64,000 nucleotides of DNA from Brachionus rotundiformis. Lineage: Eukaryota > Rotifera > Eurotatoria > Ploima > Brachionidae. Within the stretch, counting starts at the first letter, position 1, and each line of letters starts with the position of its first letter. Shown one piece after another: positions 45,659 through 57,300 of the stretch. Under the pieces are notes generated by a model. It made no database searches. It was not told the DNA's origin and saw nothing but the letters and a program-made list of their open reading frames with translations. A program made the position numbers and the translations under genes. The DNA lies in the NCBI GenBank assembly GCA_016802295.1, contig JAESIW010000065.1, forward strand, positions 992,001 to 1,056,000, read 5' to 3'.

Positions 45659-45881
45659 TTAACACTAGAAAGCCCGACCAAAAAATGACAAAAATTTAAA
45701 AACTAATTTTTAAAAAAATTATTATAGAATAGCAACATTTTTTTTTGATATTCAATAAAGTCTCCATAAATCTATAAAATAAAATACTGAATATTAAATT
45801 CTGTTTCTGCATTCAAGAGATATTGAGATTTGAAATTTAAAAAAATGGGTCTAAAAAACCCGTCGGGTCTTCTAGTGTTAA
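45659..45881. mobile_element. piggyBac-like MITE with TTAA target duplication
   Basis: Starts TTAA-CACTAGAAAGCCCGAC and ends GTCGGGTCTTCTAGTG-TTAA. The 16-bp terminal inverted repeats differ at two positions and are flanked on both sides by TTAA, the exact target of piggyBac transposases; CACTAGAA also resembles the known CCCTAGAAAG ends. The 215-bp interior is AT-rich and non-coding, so the element is non-autonomous. Confidence 0.85.
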
Positions 45882-46789
45882 ATGATCAAATGATCTGATA
45901 AACTGAAAATTTAAATTATATAATACTGATCTAACCATTTTATTCAAATTTGCCTATCAGTATATAAATAAATGTTTGAAGTTTTTTCGACCATAACTAA
46001 AAAAATAATATGAAGCATTCTTTAACTTAATTTTAATAATCATTCTCAAAAGTAATAATTAAAAAAAGTGTTTATCAGTCGTATTTTCACCATCTTTAAA
46101 CATTACAAAGTGTTACGTATAAATCTGCATCAATAACAACATAATTTCTCATTTTAGCAGCAACAATGCAGACAAATGATAAAAATGAAGCAAAAGCTTT
46201 CAATATTTACTATAAAAATATTCTTAAAATAATGCAATAAATTTTACCATTTTTGCCAAACTTTAATCAAATATTAATTTTTGAGCATGATCATAAAGCT
46301 TCAATTTGCCGATATTATTTGGTTATTTTATTTCGTTCTCTTCCAACTCTTTTCCTAGTTCTGATTGACTAACGTGAAGTAAACAATTGCCAGCTTTCAA
46401 GGTATACAGTCGAGAATAATAACAAGACTTGAAAACTCAGACTTTGGAGATTATATGATGCAAATAACCAACAAAGAAAAGCATTACAAGATTAGATTTA
46501 GCGAACAACGCTTAAAAAGTCGTACTCGAATAAGTTGAAAATAAAGTGAAAGTCATGGTTTTGTGAATTTCAAAAACGAACAGAACAAAAATTGTTCCTA
46601 TATTGATAAATTAAAATTTTCTAAAATAAAATATATTTAAAAAAATACTGCAACATAGGGCAACATACTTTGTTACATTTTTTTTATCCTAATTCTTCTG
46701 ATGTAGATACAAGACAAATAGTAAAGCATCAATAAGACCTAAATTAATTATTGATTAGTTTTTGAAATTCACAATACCGAAAGTCATAT

Positions 46790-47040
46790 GCGTAATTACC
46801 AAGTTGGATACTCCCGATTATAACCGAACTAAAATAAAAGATGCCTTTGGTAGACTCCGACCAGCATGGAAATCATCAAGCTTATATTAGGGTATGTTTG
46901 GATCTAATAAAATTTGAATATCTAGATGGTTAAGGAGGATTCTCCGTGTACATAGACCTTATACTTTGTCAAATGGTGAACCAATAAGTCAGTGTATTAA
47001 GAATAAAATATAGATTGGAATGAAAAGAACAGACATTAAG
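46790..47040 (+). mobile_element. LINE reverse-transcriptase remnant
   Basis: The plus strand encodes, in shifting frames, KDAFGRLRPAWKSSS, RRILRVHRPYTLSNG and PISQCIKNK, then IGMKRTDIK. These match the order seen in the remnant at 16 kb (RLKNIW-like, LKRILWKH, GPISQCIKNK, MKR). Stops and a small deletion before MKR show that it is dead. Confidence 0.75.
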
Positions 47041-47421
47041 GGTAACATAATAATAATCGTAAATATTATAACAATCTTTTTTAATTAACTTATTTAATTA
47101 AATTTTCAAAAGTCAATAATTAAAATAATTGTAAAACTCTAATAAAATTATTGATACTAACTAAATTATTATTTTATTTTTTCTAATCAATAAATAACTA
47201 CTAATGATATAAAAACTGGTCTTGAACAATTTAATTTTCAAGTTTGTGCTAAAATTATTTTTTTATTAAGTTTTAATTTATTTAGTCTTAGACCAAACTT
47301 TTTCATGCGAAATCAAAGAGTTTTTTTTTTCAAATTCAAAACTAATAAATTTTGAAAAAAAAATTTTTTTACTTAAAAAATTTTTAAATCAATTATCTTT
47401 ATTTATAAATACCATTTTGCT

Positions 47422-48148
47422 TTAGAATGGTTTAACAGCAAATTTTATTTCAATGCATGCATATGGACCATTGTTATTGGCTTCAATTTTAATTTCAAAA
47501 TCTCCACTAGCTAAAAATGAAAAAATTGTTGCATCTGCTGCTGGAACTTCAACATGTTCAGCAATATCTATCAAATAATTTGTTCTATAAAATAATATGT
47601 TTTAATATACAGATAATTTGAAATTCTAATTTTACCGAATATTAAAAGGACATTTGCAATCAATGCCGTACTCAGCTACACTCTAAATTAAAAATGACAC
47701 AATTATTAATTTAAATTTAAAAATTCAATTACGGGTGGACATGTTTCAGGCTTAAAACTTGGGAAAAGGGCTGCGACAATTTTACAAATATCATCATAAT
47801 CACAACTTCCAACATAAACCCCAGCTGCTAAATAACTAAAATAAAAATATTTTGTAACATACTTTTCATCATCAAAATAATTATATCTATTCACCATCTA
47901 ATTGGAAGCTTTAAGCCAGATACAGTTCTGGAAATAGTCAATTTGGTTGCCAGATTACCAATCATTGCTCTTTTAAATTCTGCAACAAAAGTCAAATCAA
48001 TGCTTCCTGGTTGAACTATTGGAATAGGCGTTACATCAACTTCATAAAAATTTACAGCTGGAGAACCACAATTATTCCACTGAAATTTGCTCAGTGTTTG
48101 GCATTTGATAAATGCAGGTAGAATTGCTATAAAATACAGAATATTCAT
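47422..48148 (-). CDS. GM2 activator-like secreted lipid-binding protein, copy 2
   Basis: Four exons: 47895-48148, 47733-47835, 47636-47682, 47422-47584; 188 aa. Signal peptide at residues 1-16. FQWNNCGSPAVNFYEVDV, IVQPGSIDLTF, GSCDYDDICKIV, YGIDCKCPFNI and FLASGDFEIKIE mirror copy 1, with all cysteines kept. Many exon borders are identical in phase and position, so this is a tandem duplicate. Differences are concentrated in exon 3/4 surface residues. Confidence 0.92.
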
Positions 48149-48559
48149 TTTATTTTTTATTGTGTTCTTTCTGCTTATGTGTCTTTTATACTTTTAAAAA
48201 ATGGTACGATACCAAACTTTGAGAGAAAATACAACTGGATTGAAGAAAAATCAGACGATTTTTATTGATTAATATGATTAATATCAACCACTACAAATTG
48301 TCAATTTTTAACAATATTAATTTAATTTATACAAAATCATTTATTTTTTTTTCAAAATTTTTATATTTTTTTTATTATTGTATTTTTAATTTTAATTAAT
48401 TTGAATAAATGATGCTTCGATCAGGCCATCGTAATTTTTTTCTCCTAATTTTGTTGGTTATGGGCTCTAGCCTTTTGATTAGACTTTAGTATATATATTT
48501 TTATTGATTAATAAAATTAAAAAAATTAAAATAAATCTAAAAATGGAATAAATAAAAAT

Positions 48560-48993
48560 CTATTTGAACTTGAATCCTTTGGCTTCTAAATCTTTCTTTG
48601 CTTGAGTTATTTCCTTGAAAATCGAAAATTAAACTAATTGAGTCAAATGACCGAATTTACCTCGCTCAATTCTTTGGCTGCATCATCGCAGTTGTTAAAT
48701 GTAGCTACTCTATAGCCTATGATTAACAAAGAAACAACCTTAAAATGGTGCGATCATAATTTAAATAAAAAGTCGTATGATGTTAGCTTACACCAAAAAT
48801 AGCAACAAAACCAACTGGAATCTAAAACAAATTTACAATTTTATCTAAATTTAAATTAGAATTTTTTTCTCACTAGATAAATCCAAATTATGTTTTCATC
48901 TGTGACTCTAATGGGAGATAAATCTTTCAGTATTGCCAACCAAATAGACAGAAATATGGTGAGGCCGAATAGCCATTGGGCTAATTTAGTCAT
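48560..48993 (-). CDS. DPM3: dolichol-phosphate mannosyltransferase subunit 3
   Basis: Four short exons: 48874-48993, 48792-48821, 48661-48738, 48560-48613; 93 aa, the family's normal length. It begins MTKLAQWLFGLTIFLSIW, nearly the human N-terminus, then has a second hydrophobic segment (IPVGFVAIFGVVSLLIIGYRVATF) and NNCDDAAKELSEE, with a C-terminal amphipathic helix ending KDLEAKGFKFK. DPM3 holds the catalytic subunit DPM1 on the ER membrane, where Dol-P-Man is made for N-glycans, GPI anchors and O-mannosylation. One exon is only 30 bp. It lies 113 bp downstream of CDC123 on the same strand. Confidence 0.95.
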
Positions 48994-49106
48994 CTTTTAA
49001 AAACTCTTGTTAAAATATTATCATGTTTTTTCAGATTAGAGATTTTAACATCTCTTAAATTTTTTTATTTAATTTTTCAATAAAATAATTTTTTTTTAAA
49101 CTTTAT

Positions 49107-50338
49107 TTAATCAAGTTCTTCATTTTGAATTTCAATATTCTAAATAAAAAAGATTAATAGCAAATAATCAAATTTTCCTTACATTTTGTATCAGAGATGG
49201 TAGATTTCTTATATCATGTAGATTAAGCTCGTGTAAATCTAAAGCATCTATAGGCTGACTGTACATTGAATATGTGCTTGCCTGAACTCCGATATTTTTG
49301 TCGACAAGTCTTAATTCTAAATTTCTTAACTTATAATCTGTTGAATTCAAAAACAAATTTTCATTCTTGAGTTCTTCCCAGCTGAACAATAAAGAGTCGG
49401 TTTTAGAACAAAATGGATTAAAATCGAGAAGTTTTATAGTTTTCTTTAATTATTATAAAATATAATAATCTTCAAACTAATTTTATCAAATTAACCTTTC
49501 CCAAGCAAACATCAAACACAAACGAATCATCAAAAAACTTCCCTTGTATTTTTTCCACAAAAAAAATTTCTATTCTGTCCATTATTTCACTTTTACTATC
49601 AACCAATATTTGGTAAAATGACCTACAATCTCTTTGACAAATACCAATTAGAATATTTTTATTCACGAAGCATCTGAATTCCATGTTAGGATTTATATTA
49701 ACCCATTCTCGCATTATCAGTTTATATTCAAAAGACTCGATTCTATGCTTCATTTCTTCTTTATCTTCACATTCAGAAAATGCTTCATTTAAGTCATGAC
49801 TAATAAAATCAGAGGATTTCAAAAGAATATAAATATCACTGAGACAACTACATGAAAGTTTATTAAGCGCCCAAAAGGCATCTTTTGGTGAGCTCCAATT
49901 TAATTTAATAAATACTTTGTTTGAAAATATTTTTAATTTCTCCTTAAGTGTCTCATCGAATTGGCTAAAATCTGGATAATTTTTTTGTTCTTGTTCTTCT
50001 TGGTCCCAAGAATCGTTTGAATCATCATAATTGCGTTTGCGTTCTTCGTTGCGAAATTTATACTCTGAGTCCATCTCATCTTGACAACTGATTTAAATTT
50101 ATTTAAAATTAATAATTTTATTTTTGGTAATTTTAAATAGTTTCAAATCTGTAATCTGCAAGTTGTAAGATATTGCTAGGAATAAAATGTACCTTTTGGG
50201 TAAAATTATGGTTGAACCAGTTCTTAAATAATCCAAAACATTTTTAGGTATTGGAATAATTTCACTTTTAATGGTAATGCTTTCAAATAAATGATACCAA
50301 TTATCAAATGAACAATTAAATAATTGCTCAACTTTCAT
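49107..50338 (-). CDS. CDC123: cell division cycle protein 123 homologue (eIF2 assembly)
   Basis: Four exons: 50193-50338, 49496-50087, 49183-49443, 49107-49139; 343 aa. Typical blocks in order: FDNWYHLFESITIKSEIIPI at the N-terminus, FIKLNWSSPKDAFWAL, DIYILLKSSDFISHDL, MEFRCFVNKNILIGICQRD, FVFDVCLGK, LLDFNPFCSKTDSLLFSWEEL. These make up the ATP-grasp fold, including the metal-binding DFNPF. CDC123 is an ATP-dependent chaperone that joins eIF2 alpha to gamma in the cytosol. The start ATG follows an AG dinucleotide directly. Confidence 0.95.
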
Positions 50339-50577
50339 CTAATTTCAACAAATTTAAGTAGTCCTGTTCTAGACATTTTAGCATTATTACATGCTCGAAT
50401 AAGGAGGACAAAAAAATCTTTGTTTTGTTTCTAATTTTATTCATAAAGTTTTTTACAAAATTGAATTGAATTTTGATGGAACAACAAATTAGATAAATGA
50501 TAAAACAAGAATTTTCTATAAAAATTAAATTCAACCATTTATTTATTGTTGTTGATGCGCCGACACTTGAAAACAAT

Positions 50578-51153
50578 TTAAACTAAATGAAATAAATTTT
50601 TTAATTTAATTTTACTTTGTTCGTTGAGGACCATTTGTCCAGAAATACGAGACATTGCCATTGAAACACCTTCAATCATTCCGAGAATTAATCCTCCGAC
50701 GACAGCAGCACCAAACATGGCAGCTGGTCCCTCTTGAAATTCCACAGTTTTTAAAAATCCATATTTTTAAATAAACTAAAACTTACGTCTAATTTGAAGA
50801 AGACCGCCGGTTATGAATCCACTGGCAATCGAATTCCATGGATCTTCTTTTTGTCTAATATAAGCTAGAGTACAATCACAAACACTGAACATGCCACCCC
50901 AAGCAGCAAAATTAGCTCCAGTCACGGTCGCTTTCTGTCGGATCATAGTGACACCACTGTTTAATCTACGTGAGTAGCCGGATGGTGCATTTCGTAAGCC
51001 TTTGATACCGTGAAAAATGGAGCCTCCAATTGCTCCCATGGCAAAGGCTGCACCACAGTCTTCGACTATTCTCCATGGACTTCAAAATTTTAGTATAAAA
51101 AATTTGTTTCTAAAAAATAAAAAACAAAATTACCATGGTTCTCTATTATCCAT
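50578..51153 (-). CDS. mitochondrial import inner-membrane translocase subunit TIM17
   Basis: Exons 51134-51153, 50787-51079 and 50578-50732; about 155 aa. CPWRIVEDCGAAFAMGAIGG and IKGLRNAPSGYSRRL match the Tim17 N-terminus, and GGMFSVCDC and RQKEDPWNSIASGFITGGLL the remaining spans; four membrane segments fit. TIM17 is the core TIM23-complex subunit that moves matrix preproteins across the inner membrane. The first coding exon is only 20 bp. Near the 3' end a GTAAAA..TTTAG pair (50615 to 50583) could be spliced out; both forms reach the same stop codon, so the last residues are uncertain. C-terminal region is shorter than human TIM17A (171 aa). Confidence 0.92.
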
Positions 51154-52031
51154 TTTTATGAAGTACTCAAATAATTCTAAAATTTAATAAATGTGTATTA
51201 ATATGGAACAGGTAAAATGTGTAAATTTTTATTAAAATCAAAAATTTATTCTCAAAATAACTAAAATAAAATTAAAAGAATTTTAAAATTTTTAATATTT
51301 TTAAAGGAAGAAAGATTATTTTGATTTAAGATTGTAAAAAGATTGAAACCAGCTTTATTCCAATTTAGTAATAATAATACTTTTAAGTTTTCTAATTAAC
51401 TAATGAGAATTTTATATAAAATATAAGACACTAAGACACTAATCGCAATATTTCAAATTTTAGAATGTAAAAAGTACCAGTCTTGATCATAATTTTCATT
51501 TATAAAAATTACTTAACATTTTTTCAATTTTTACTAAATAAGAATTGTTTATTTGTTTCATGTGCTAATTTTAATATATTATAATTTTTAATCGATTTAA
51601 ATAAAGTATATTAGCTATTATATCTAGTTAAATATTTAAAAATAGATATACAAAGTTTCAAGTCTTTAATTTAAAAAAAAATTTATTTTAATCATTCAAA
51701 TCATTAATATTAAAAAAGACTGGATTTTTTTACGTAAGCACTTAGAGTCTGCCTTCATTTCTTGAAACTGCATAATTCTCAAAAATATCAATAATGCAGA
51801 TTCATGGTTCAAATGGTTTACATTAAATATTATATATTTAATTAAAAAATAACAGAATAACTATTATTTTGGTCATACTCATAAGGAGATTCTTATATAA
51901 GATCTTAGAAAATCTTCCAAGACTCATCTTCGGCATGACTATTAAAATTAGTTAATATTATTAAAATATTTAGTAAAAAAATTATTCATCTTGTAATTTT
52001 ATTTAAAAAAAAATATTTGAAATTATCAGAT
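51154..52031. other. intergenic
   Basis: AT-rich spacer between the TIM17 start and the 3' end of the sugar-transporter gene. No other feature supported. Confidence 0.55.
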
Positions 52032-53998
52032 CTATTCAAAGAATTTAATTATTTGTTGAATAGATTTATTTTTGGTTTCTGGAACCAAGAAATAGGTTAA
52101 AAAAGCAAAGATAATCAAAAGACCTCCATAAATGATAAAACTATATCCTTTGATCGCATTCTTGAAAATAAAAAATTAGTTAACTAATGGTAAAATTTTT
52201 CAGGTTAAAAATTACATCAATTGTTGGAAATGAAAAAGTGACCAAAAAATTAAAAAACCAATTTAAGAAAACTGCTATTGACACAGCTTTTCCTCTTGAT
52301 TCGGTATCAAACAATTCGGCCGTGACCAACAGTGGAATAGGACCTTAAGAGTATCCGAAATTTTAACATAAAAGGAAAAATCGTAGTCATACCTGGTCCC
52401 AATGAGTAAAATATTATATATACAACAGCAGCTACCACTGCTAAAATCTTAAACCATTCAACACTTTCCTATTTTATTTTTTATTTAATTTACAAAACGA
52501 TGCTAAAATTAGTTTTAAATTACTGAAAAAATTCTCGTAATTGCCAAAACAAAACAGCTTAATGCCATACCGGACATACCCCATAGTAAAAGAAATCTTC
52601 TGCCTTTCCAATCAATAAAGAACATACAAACAGCATGCATGATTGTTTCGACTAAGGCGATTAAAATCGAAGCATACAAAGCCCATGTAGTTTCCTCTAA
52701 GCCTATTTTGATAAAAATTTCTGCGGAATAAAATATCACCTTATAAATTAATTATCAATGATTATTTTTATCATTAAATCTAAAAATCTTACGACTATGA
52801 TTCCAGAAAATTGTTGACTTGCTTGTAACCTTGAAAAATACTTATAAATTTTTTAAATTGAAAAAAATCTAAATTATCATTTACATTATACTGACAATTA
52901 AAGCTTTTCTTAAAGAAGGCTTTTTGAATAAATCAACATAAGAAACTTCTTTTTGCTTTATTTTTGCTTCCTTTTCTTGTTCTAACTCTTCCATTTCTTG
53001 TTCAATTAACTGTTGATTTTGATTTCCTCTTAGTTTCTCCAAAACTAAGATTCAATTTCAATTTTTCAAATATAAAAAAATAATGATTATATTTTAAAAT
53101 TTTTTAATTACCTTTTTTTGCTCCTATTGGATTATTTTTGGTAATATATAGATATTTGGGACTTTCTTCGCAAAAAGGTAGTCCTACAAAATGAACGATA
53201 GCTGGTAAAATTATAAGTCCTAATAGATAAGGCCAAAGTCTATCTGTTCCCAGTAATATTGGTAGACCGGCTATGTTAGTCACTAAATTTCCAACACACA
53301 TTGCCAATGCATTTATGGTGCCTGTAAAACCTCGTAGATTTATTGGTGGAATTTCACTCAAATAGAGAGGACAAACACCACAAAAAAATCCACTTGAATT
53401 AACAGTAGATTAATAATTTTAGGTATCTTAATGTAAAAAAATACCTGATAAAGCCAGTCAAAACTCTCCCTATAATTAAAGTTTCGTAGGACTTAATTGG
53501 TTTAGATATAACAAAGAGAACTGCATTAACCAAAACAAGAATGTTTATCAAAAGCATGCTTCGTATACTTTTCAAAACATTTAATTTTTGAATAATTAAT
53601 AAATACAAAAAAAATTACTGCCCAAATTTTTCCACTGAAATACCAGTAATCAACCCACCAAAAGCGCCTCCTAAAGGCATCAAGCCATTTGCTAGAGACC
53701 ACAAATTTGTTAAGGTTTCTTCTGTGATTGTTTCATTATATCTATTTAAATAAGTATTGGCAAAAAATCGCTTAAGAGCTTGGGATGGAGTGTTGAATTC
53801 TCCAATATTCCAACCAGTAGCATATGTACCACCGATTACTGTAATTACAATATAGGATACTAAAAGACCAGTAAATTTCTTAATGATTTTAGATTAAATT
53901 AATTTATTAAATTATCATATTTCTGATTAAATTACGCCTTTGAGTCTAGTTTGGGTATTTGGTTCCTTAAGATCCTCGATTTCTATTTTATTTGTCAT
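52032..53998 (-). CDS. GLUT-type sugar transporter (SLC2 family)
   Basis: Ten exons: 53936-53998, 53619-53878, 53445-53567, 53112-53392, 52885-53044, 52793-52829, 52524-52739, 52393-52468, 52216-52343, 52032-52160; 490 aa. Twelve membrane spans fit the major facilitator superfamily. Signatures: GEFNTPSQ, LSEIPPINLRGFTGT, PFCEESPKYL, LQASQQFSG, WKGRRFLLLWG, SLGPGPIPLLVTAELF and VPETKN. It most resembles GLUT1-4 types. Residues that bind glucose in GLUT1 differ: the Asn after SGI is Ile, the N317-equivalent position looks like Glu, and GPGPIPW has Leu for Trp, so the substrate may not be glucose. Confidence 0.92.
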
Positions 53999-54311
53999 TT
54001 TTAGAAAAAAATTTTCTTTGAAGGTTATAATATTTTAAAATTAAAAGTTTATGTAGTATTTACATTCTTATCACGTTTTGAAAAGCATTTAAAAAATAAA
54101 TAAAATAAAAAAATCAGAGTTTCTTGAAAAGCAATAAAGTTAAGTAACCAAAACTGTACTAAATAAAAATTATGCCGGCTTTTAGGTATCTTAATATAAA
54201 TGATAAGATAAAGTATCATATGATAATTTATATTTTTAAACTAATAGGGTAAAAATGAAATTGCTAGTTAAAAAATTCTAATTAAAAGTAATAAAATTAA
54301 ATATCACAGAT
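53999..54311. promoter_or_regulatory. divergent promoter region
   Basis: The 313-bp gap between the start codons of the sugar transporter (-) and the DENND3-like gene (+) must hold both promoters. No motif is claimed. Confidence 0.4.
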
Positions 54312-57300
54312 ATGGCAAAAAAATTGCATAATAGTTTAATTGATTATTTAGTTTTAGTTGGATGTGATAAAGATACCGGTCTTATATTCAAAGATCATGT
54401 AATTAGATCTAATTAATAAACAAGTAAACATTTAAGATCTTTAAAATTTAAAGTCGATCGAAAATGAGAATTTAGACGAAATTTTGAGTATACCACTTGA
54501 ACCTGCTATTTTATCCGTAATTAGCTATGATTTGGCAACATATCCTTCCAGTCCTAGTCAAATAAATACTAAATATCCTCCATGCAAATTGACAAAGGAT
54601 GTATCAGTAAAATAAATCAAAGCTTAATTATTTTGCCTTGAATTCAAAAAGTTTGATTTAGGTGAAAATAATGAAGAGATAAATAACAGACATTGTGCTT
54701 TAAAGCCAGTGGAAATACCCATTCAGGCTGATATTCTCTATAATTTAGCTCAATTTTGCTTTCCAAGTAGATAGATACATATTAATTTTAATTTAATTAA
54801 TTTTTACTGTTTAAGATCAGGCTTTTGTAAGTAAGCAAATATTAGAGCCATTCGTTCATAGCTTTGTTCTTACTGACATGGAAGGAAAGAGAAAATTCTC
54901 AGTATCACTTACCTATTATAGAGAGTTTTACTGCTCAAAAAATGTAATCTAATCAACTTCGAAATAAAATTTAATAATTATACTGTTAAAGAATGAAACA
55001 AATATGTTTGAACTTTTGGAAACTTTTAGCGAAGATGAAATGGAAGAAAAGCGAAATTACTTCCAAATTTATGTTCCTACATCAATTATTTTGATGTCAC
55101 AATATTCTTATTTTGATGTACTAAAAGACTGTATATCGAAGTAAACAAAAAAATTTAATTTTCCAGTTCTATGAATATTAAAATTTGAAGATTTTAAAAA
55201 TAATTTTTTTTAAAGCATATTCAATTCAATTTCAACTGGTTCACAAGATCTTGGATCAACAATAGAATACTTTGCTTTTAGATTAACTCATTTTCCAGTG
55301 CCTCCTAAATCGCTAACTCGTTTTAGTTTAATAATAGTAATCCTAATTCGAAAAAAAGAGCAAACTTTACATAAATATTGAAAAATTTAGGAAACTAGTT
55401 TAAATGATCTTTTTATATTCTTAAATCCAGCTGATGAATTTGAAAATCAAGTCTTTGATTTAAGTTTGACTTTATTGTTTAATCGATTTACATTTGATGA
55501 TATTTTGAATGTAATCATGGGATGCTTGAGTGAATCCAAGATGATATTCATAAGCAAAAGGGCTGGCCTCTTGACACCTATTTTAGAGGTGAATTAATTA
55601 CTTAAATTTTAATAAAATAAATTCATTATTTCTAGTGTTTTATGAAATTAATACAACCATTCAAATGGCTGCTTTCATATGTTCCTCTTTTACCTGTGAG
55701 CCTACTTGGTTATATAGAAGCTCCTCATCCATTTATTATGGGATTTTGCACGGATTATCAAAGTCTGAAAAATCATTTAGAAGAAGTAATACCAACTTTA
55801 GTCACCATTAAATAGATTTGCTAATAATTTAGGACAATGATTTAATGATTATTGATATTGATGAAAAAAGAGTTCACCAAAATAGGGAATTTTTAAAATT
55901 TCCACAAGGCTTTGTCAATGATTTGAGAAAAAATTTTAGCCTAATTGATCTAAATGAAATCGAAACAAATAAAATATTAAGGTAATTTCAATTTAATATA
56001 ATTAACTTTTAAAATATCTAAAAATTAAATCTAAGTCCTTCAAAATTTGATCCAAAATTTCAAAAAAAATACGAGAAAAATATTCGTGAAACATTCAACT
56101 CAAAAATTTGTGACATTTTTGTAGAATTTTATGTTGAAATATTTGGGTATTGTTGATTTAACAAAAAAATACATAATTTTATCAGTTTAATTAAAAAAAA
56201 TTTAAATAAGAGATTTGAACCAGTTTGTCAAGTGGCAAACGAGAAAATTTGACAAAGATATCTATTTTGACAGTGTAAATGAAGATGATTTGGAATTTTA
56301 TAAAAAAGTGATCCCAATTCTTTAAATAGACAAAATAAATTTATCTTTTTCCAAGGTCATAAATACCTCACTTTTCGAGATTTTTATTTCTAATTATATA
56401 AAAAACGTATGCGAAGATAAGCCTGATCTCTATCATCAAAAACTATTGACCAAGTCAAGTGAAATAAATTTTCTTAGTAAATTAGAGACAAAATCAAATT
56501 CAAGCACCAGCTTTATAAAACCGATTACAAAAACTCTATTTTTGTCAAATCCCGAAACTATTGTCCAAGATTTGACCAAAGAATTACAGGTTTTAATTTT
56601 ATCTAACATTATTATTAAATTAAAAAAAATCTCATTTAAAAGCATGCGAATACTATTTTTCACAGAGATTCGCTACTTTTAATTCGTGGGCTTTATTATA
56701 TTTCCATTAATCAGATAAAAGATGGATTCAGAGACTTGTACCAAATCGATTCAAAAAATTTATTCCCTAAAGAATTAATTACAAATAATATCTTACCAAC
56801 ATTGGTTAATGGACAGATCGATATTATAAAATCTCAGGATTTTTATAAATATTCAGATGAGTTTAGAAAAATTACTGACGATGACGCTGAGAAAAACTCA
56901 ATGTTTGGAAATTCTTTAAATTCATTGGAATTATATGAAGATATCGAATTGTTGAGTGATTTGAGTAAATTTGTGATCGATTATTGAATTTGAAAATAAT
57001 CATTTTTTTATTAGAATATGATGAATTTACCCAAAAACTAATTGTTTTAGAAATTCGTTTGGATAACGAAATTTCCAAAAGACTTTTTGATGCTTTAACT
57101 CTTGGAAATTCAAGCAAGCCTTAGTTTTTTAAAAGTTCAAAACAAAATTAATAAAATAGCTATTTAGAGCTTAATTATACCACATTTGAAATTTTTATCG
57201 ATACATACAAATTAAAAGAAAATGAACTAAATAAGATAAAAAAATTTCTGCCATCAAACAAATTTCGAACAAAAGAATTTCCGCTTAAAATTTCAAATCA

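Larger units (their letters stand above)
45052..47421. other. intergenic with transposon relics
   Basis: Between the two GM2-activator-like genes lie a complete piggyBac-like MITE (45659-45881) and a LINE remnant (46790-47040). The rest is AT-rich without supported genes. Confidence 0.6.

Noticed and set aside
48390..48490. Less AT-rich stretch downstream of DPM3 resembling a retroelement piece
   Set aside because: Minus-strand reading gives only KLRWPDRS-like similarity, too short and imperfect to call.
50328..50576. 82-residue minus-strand frame between CDC123 and TIM17
   Set aside because: No features and overlaps the CDC123 start; probably a chance frame in the intergenic gap.
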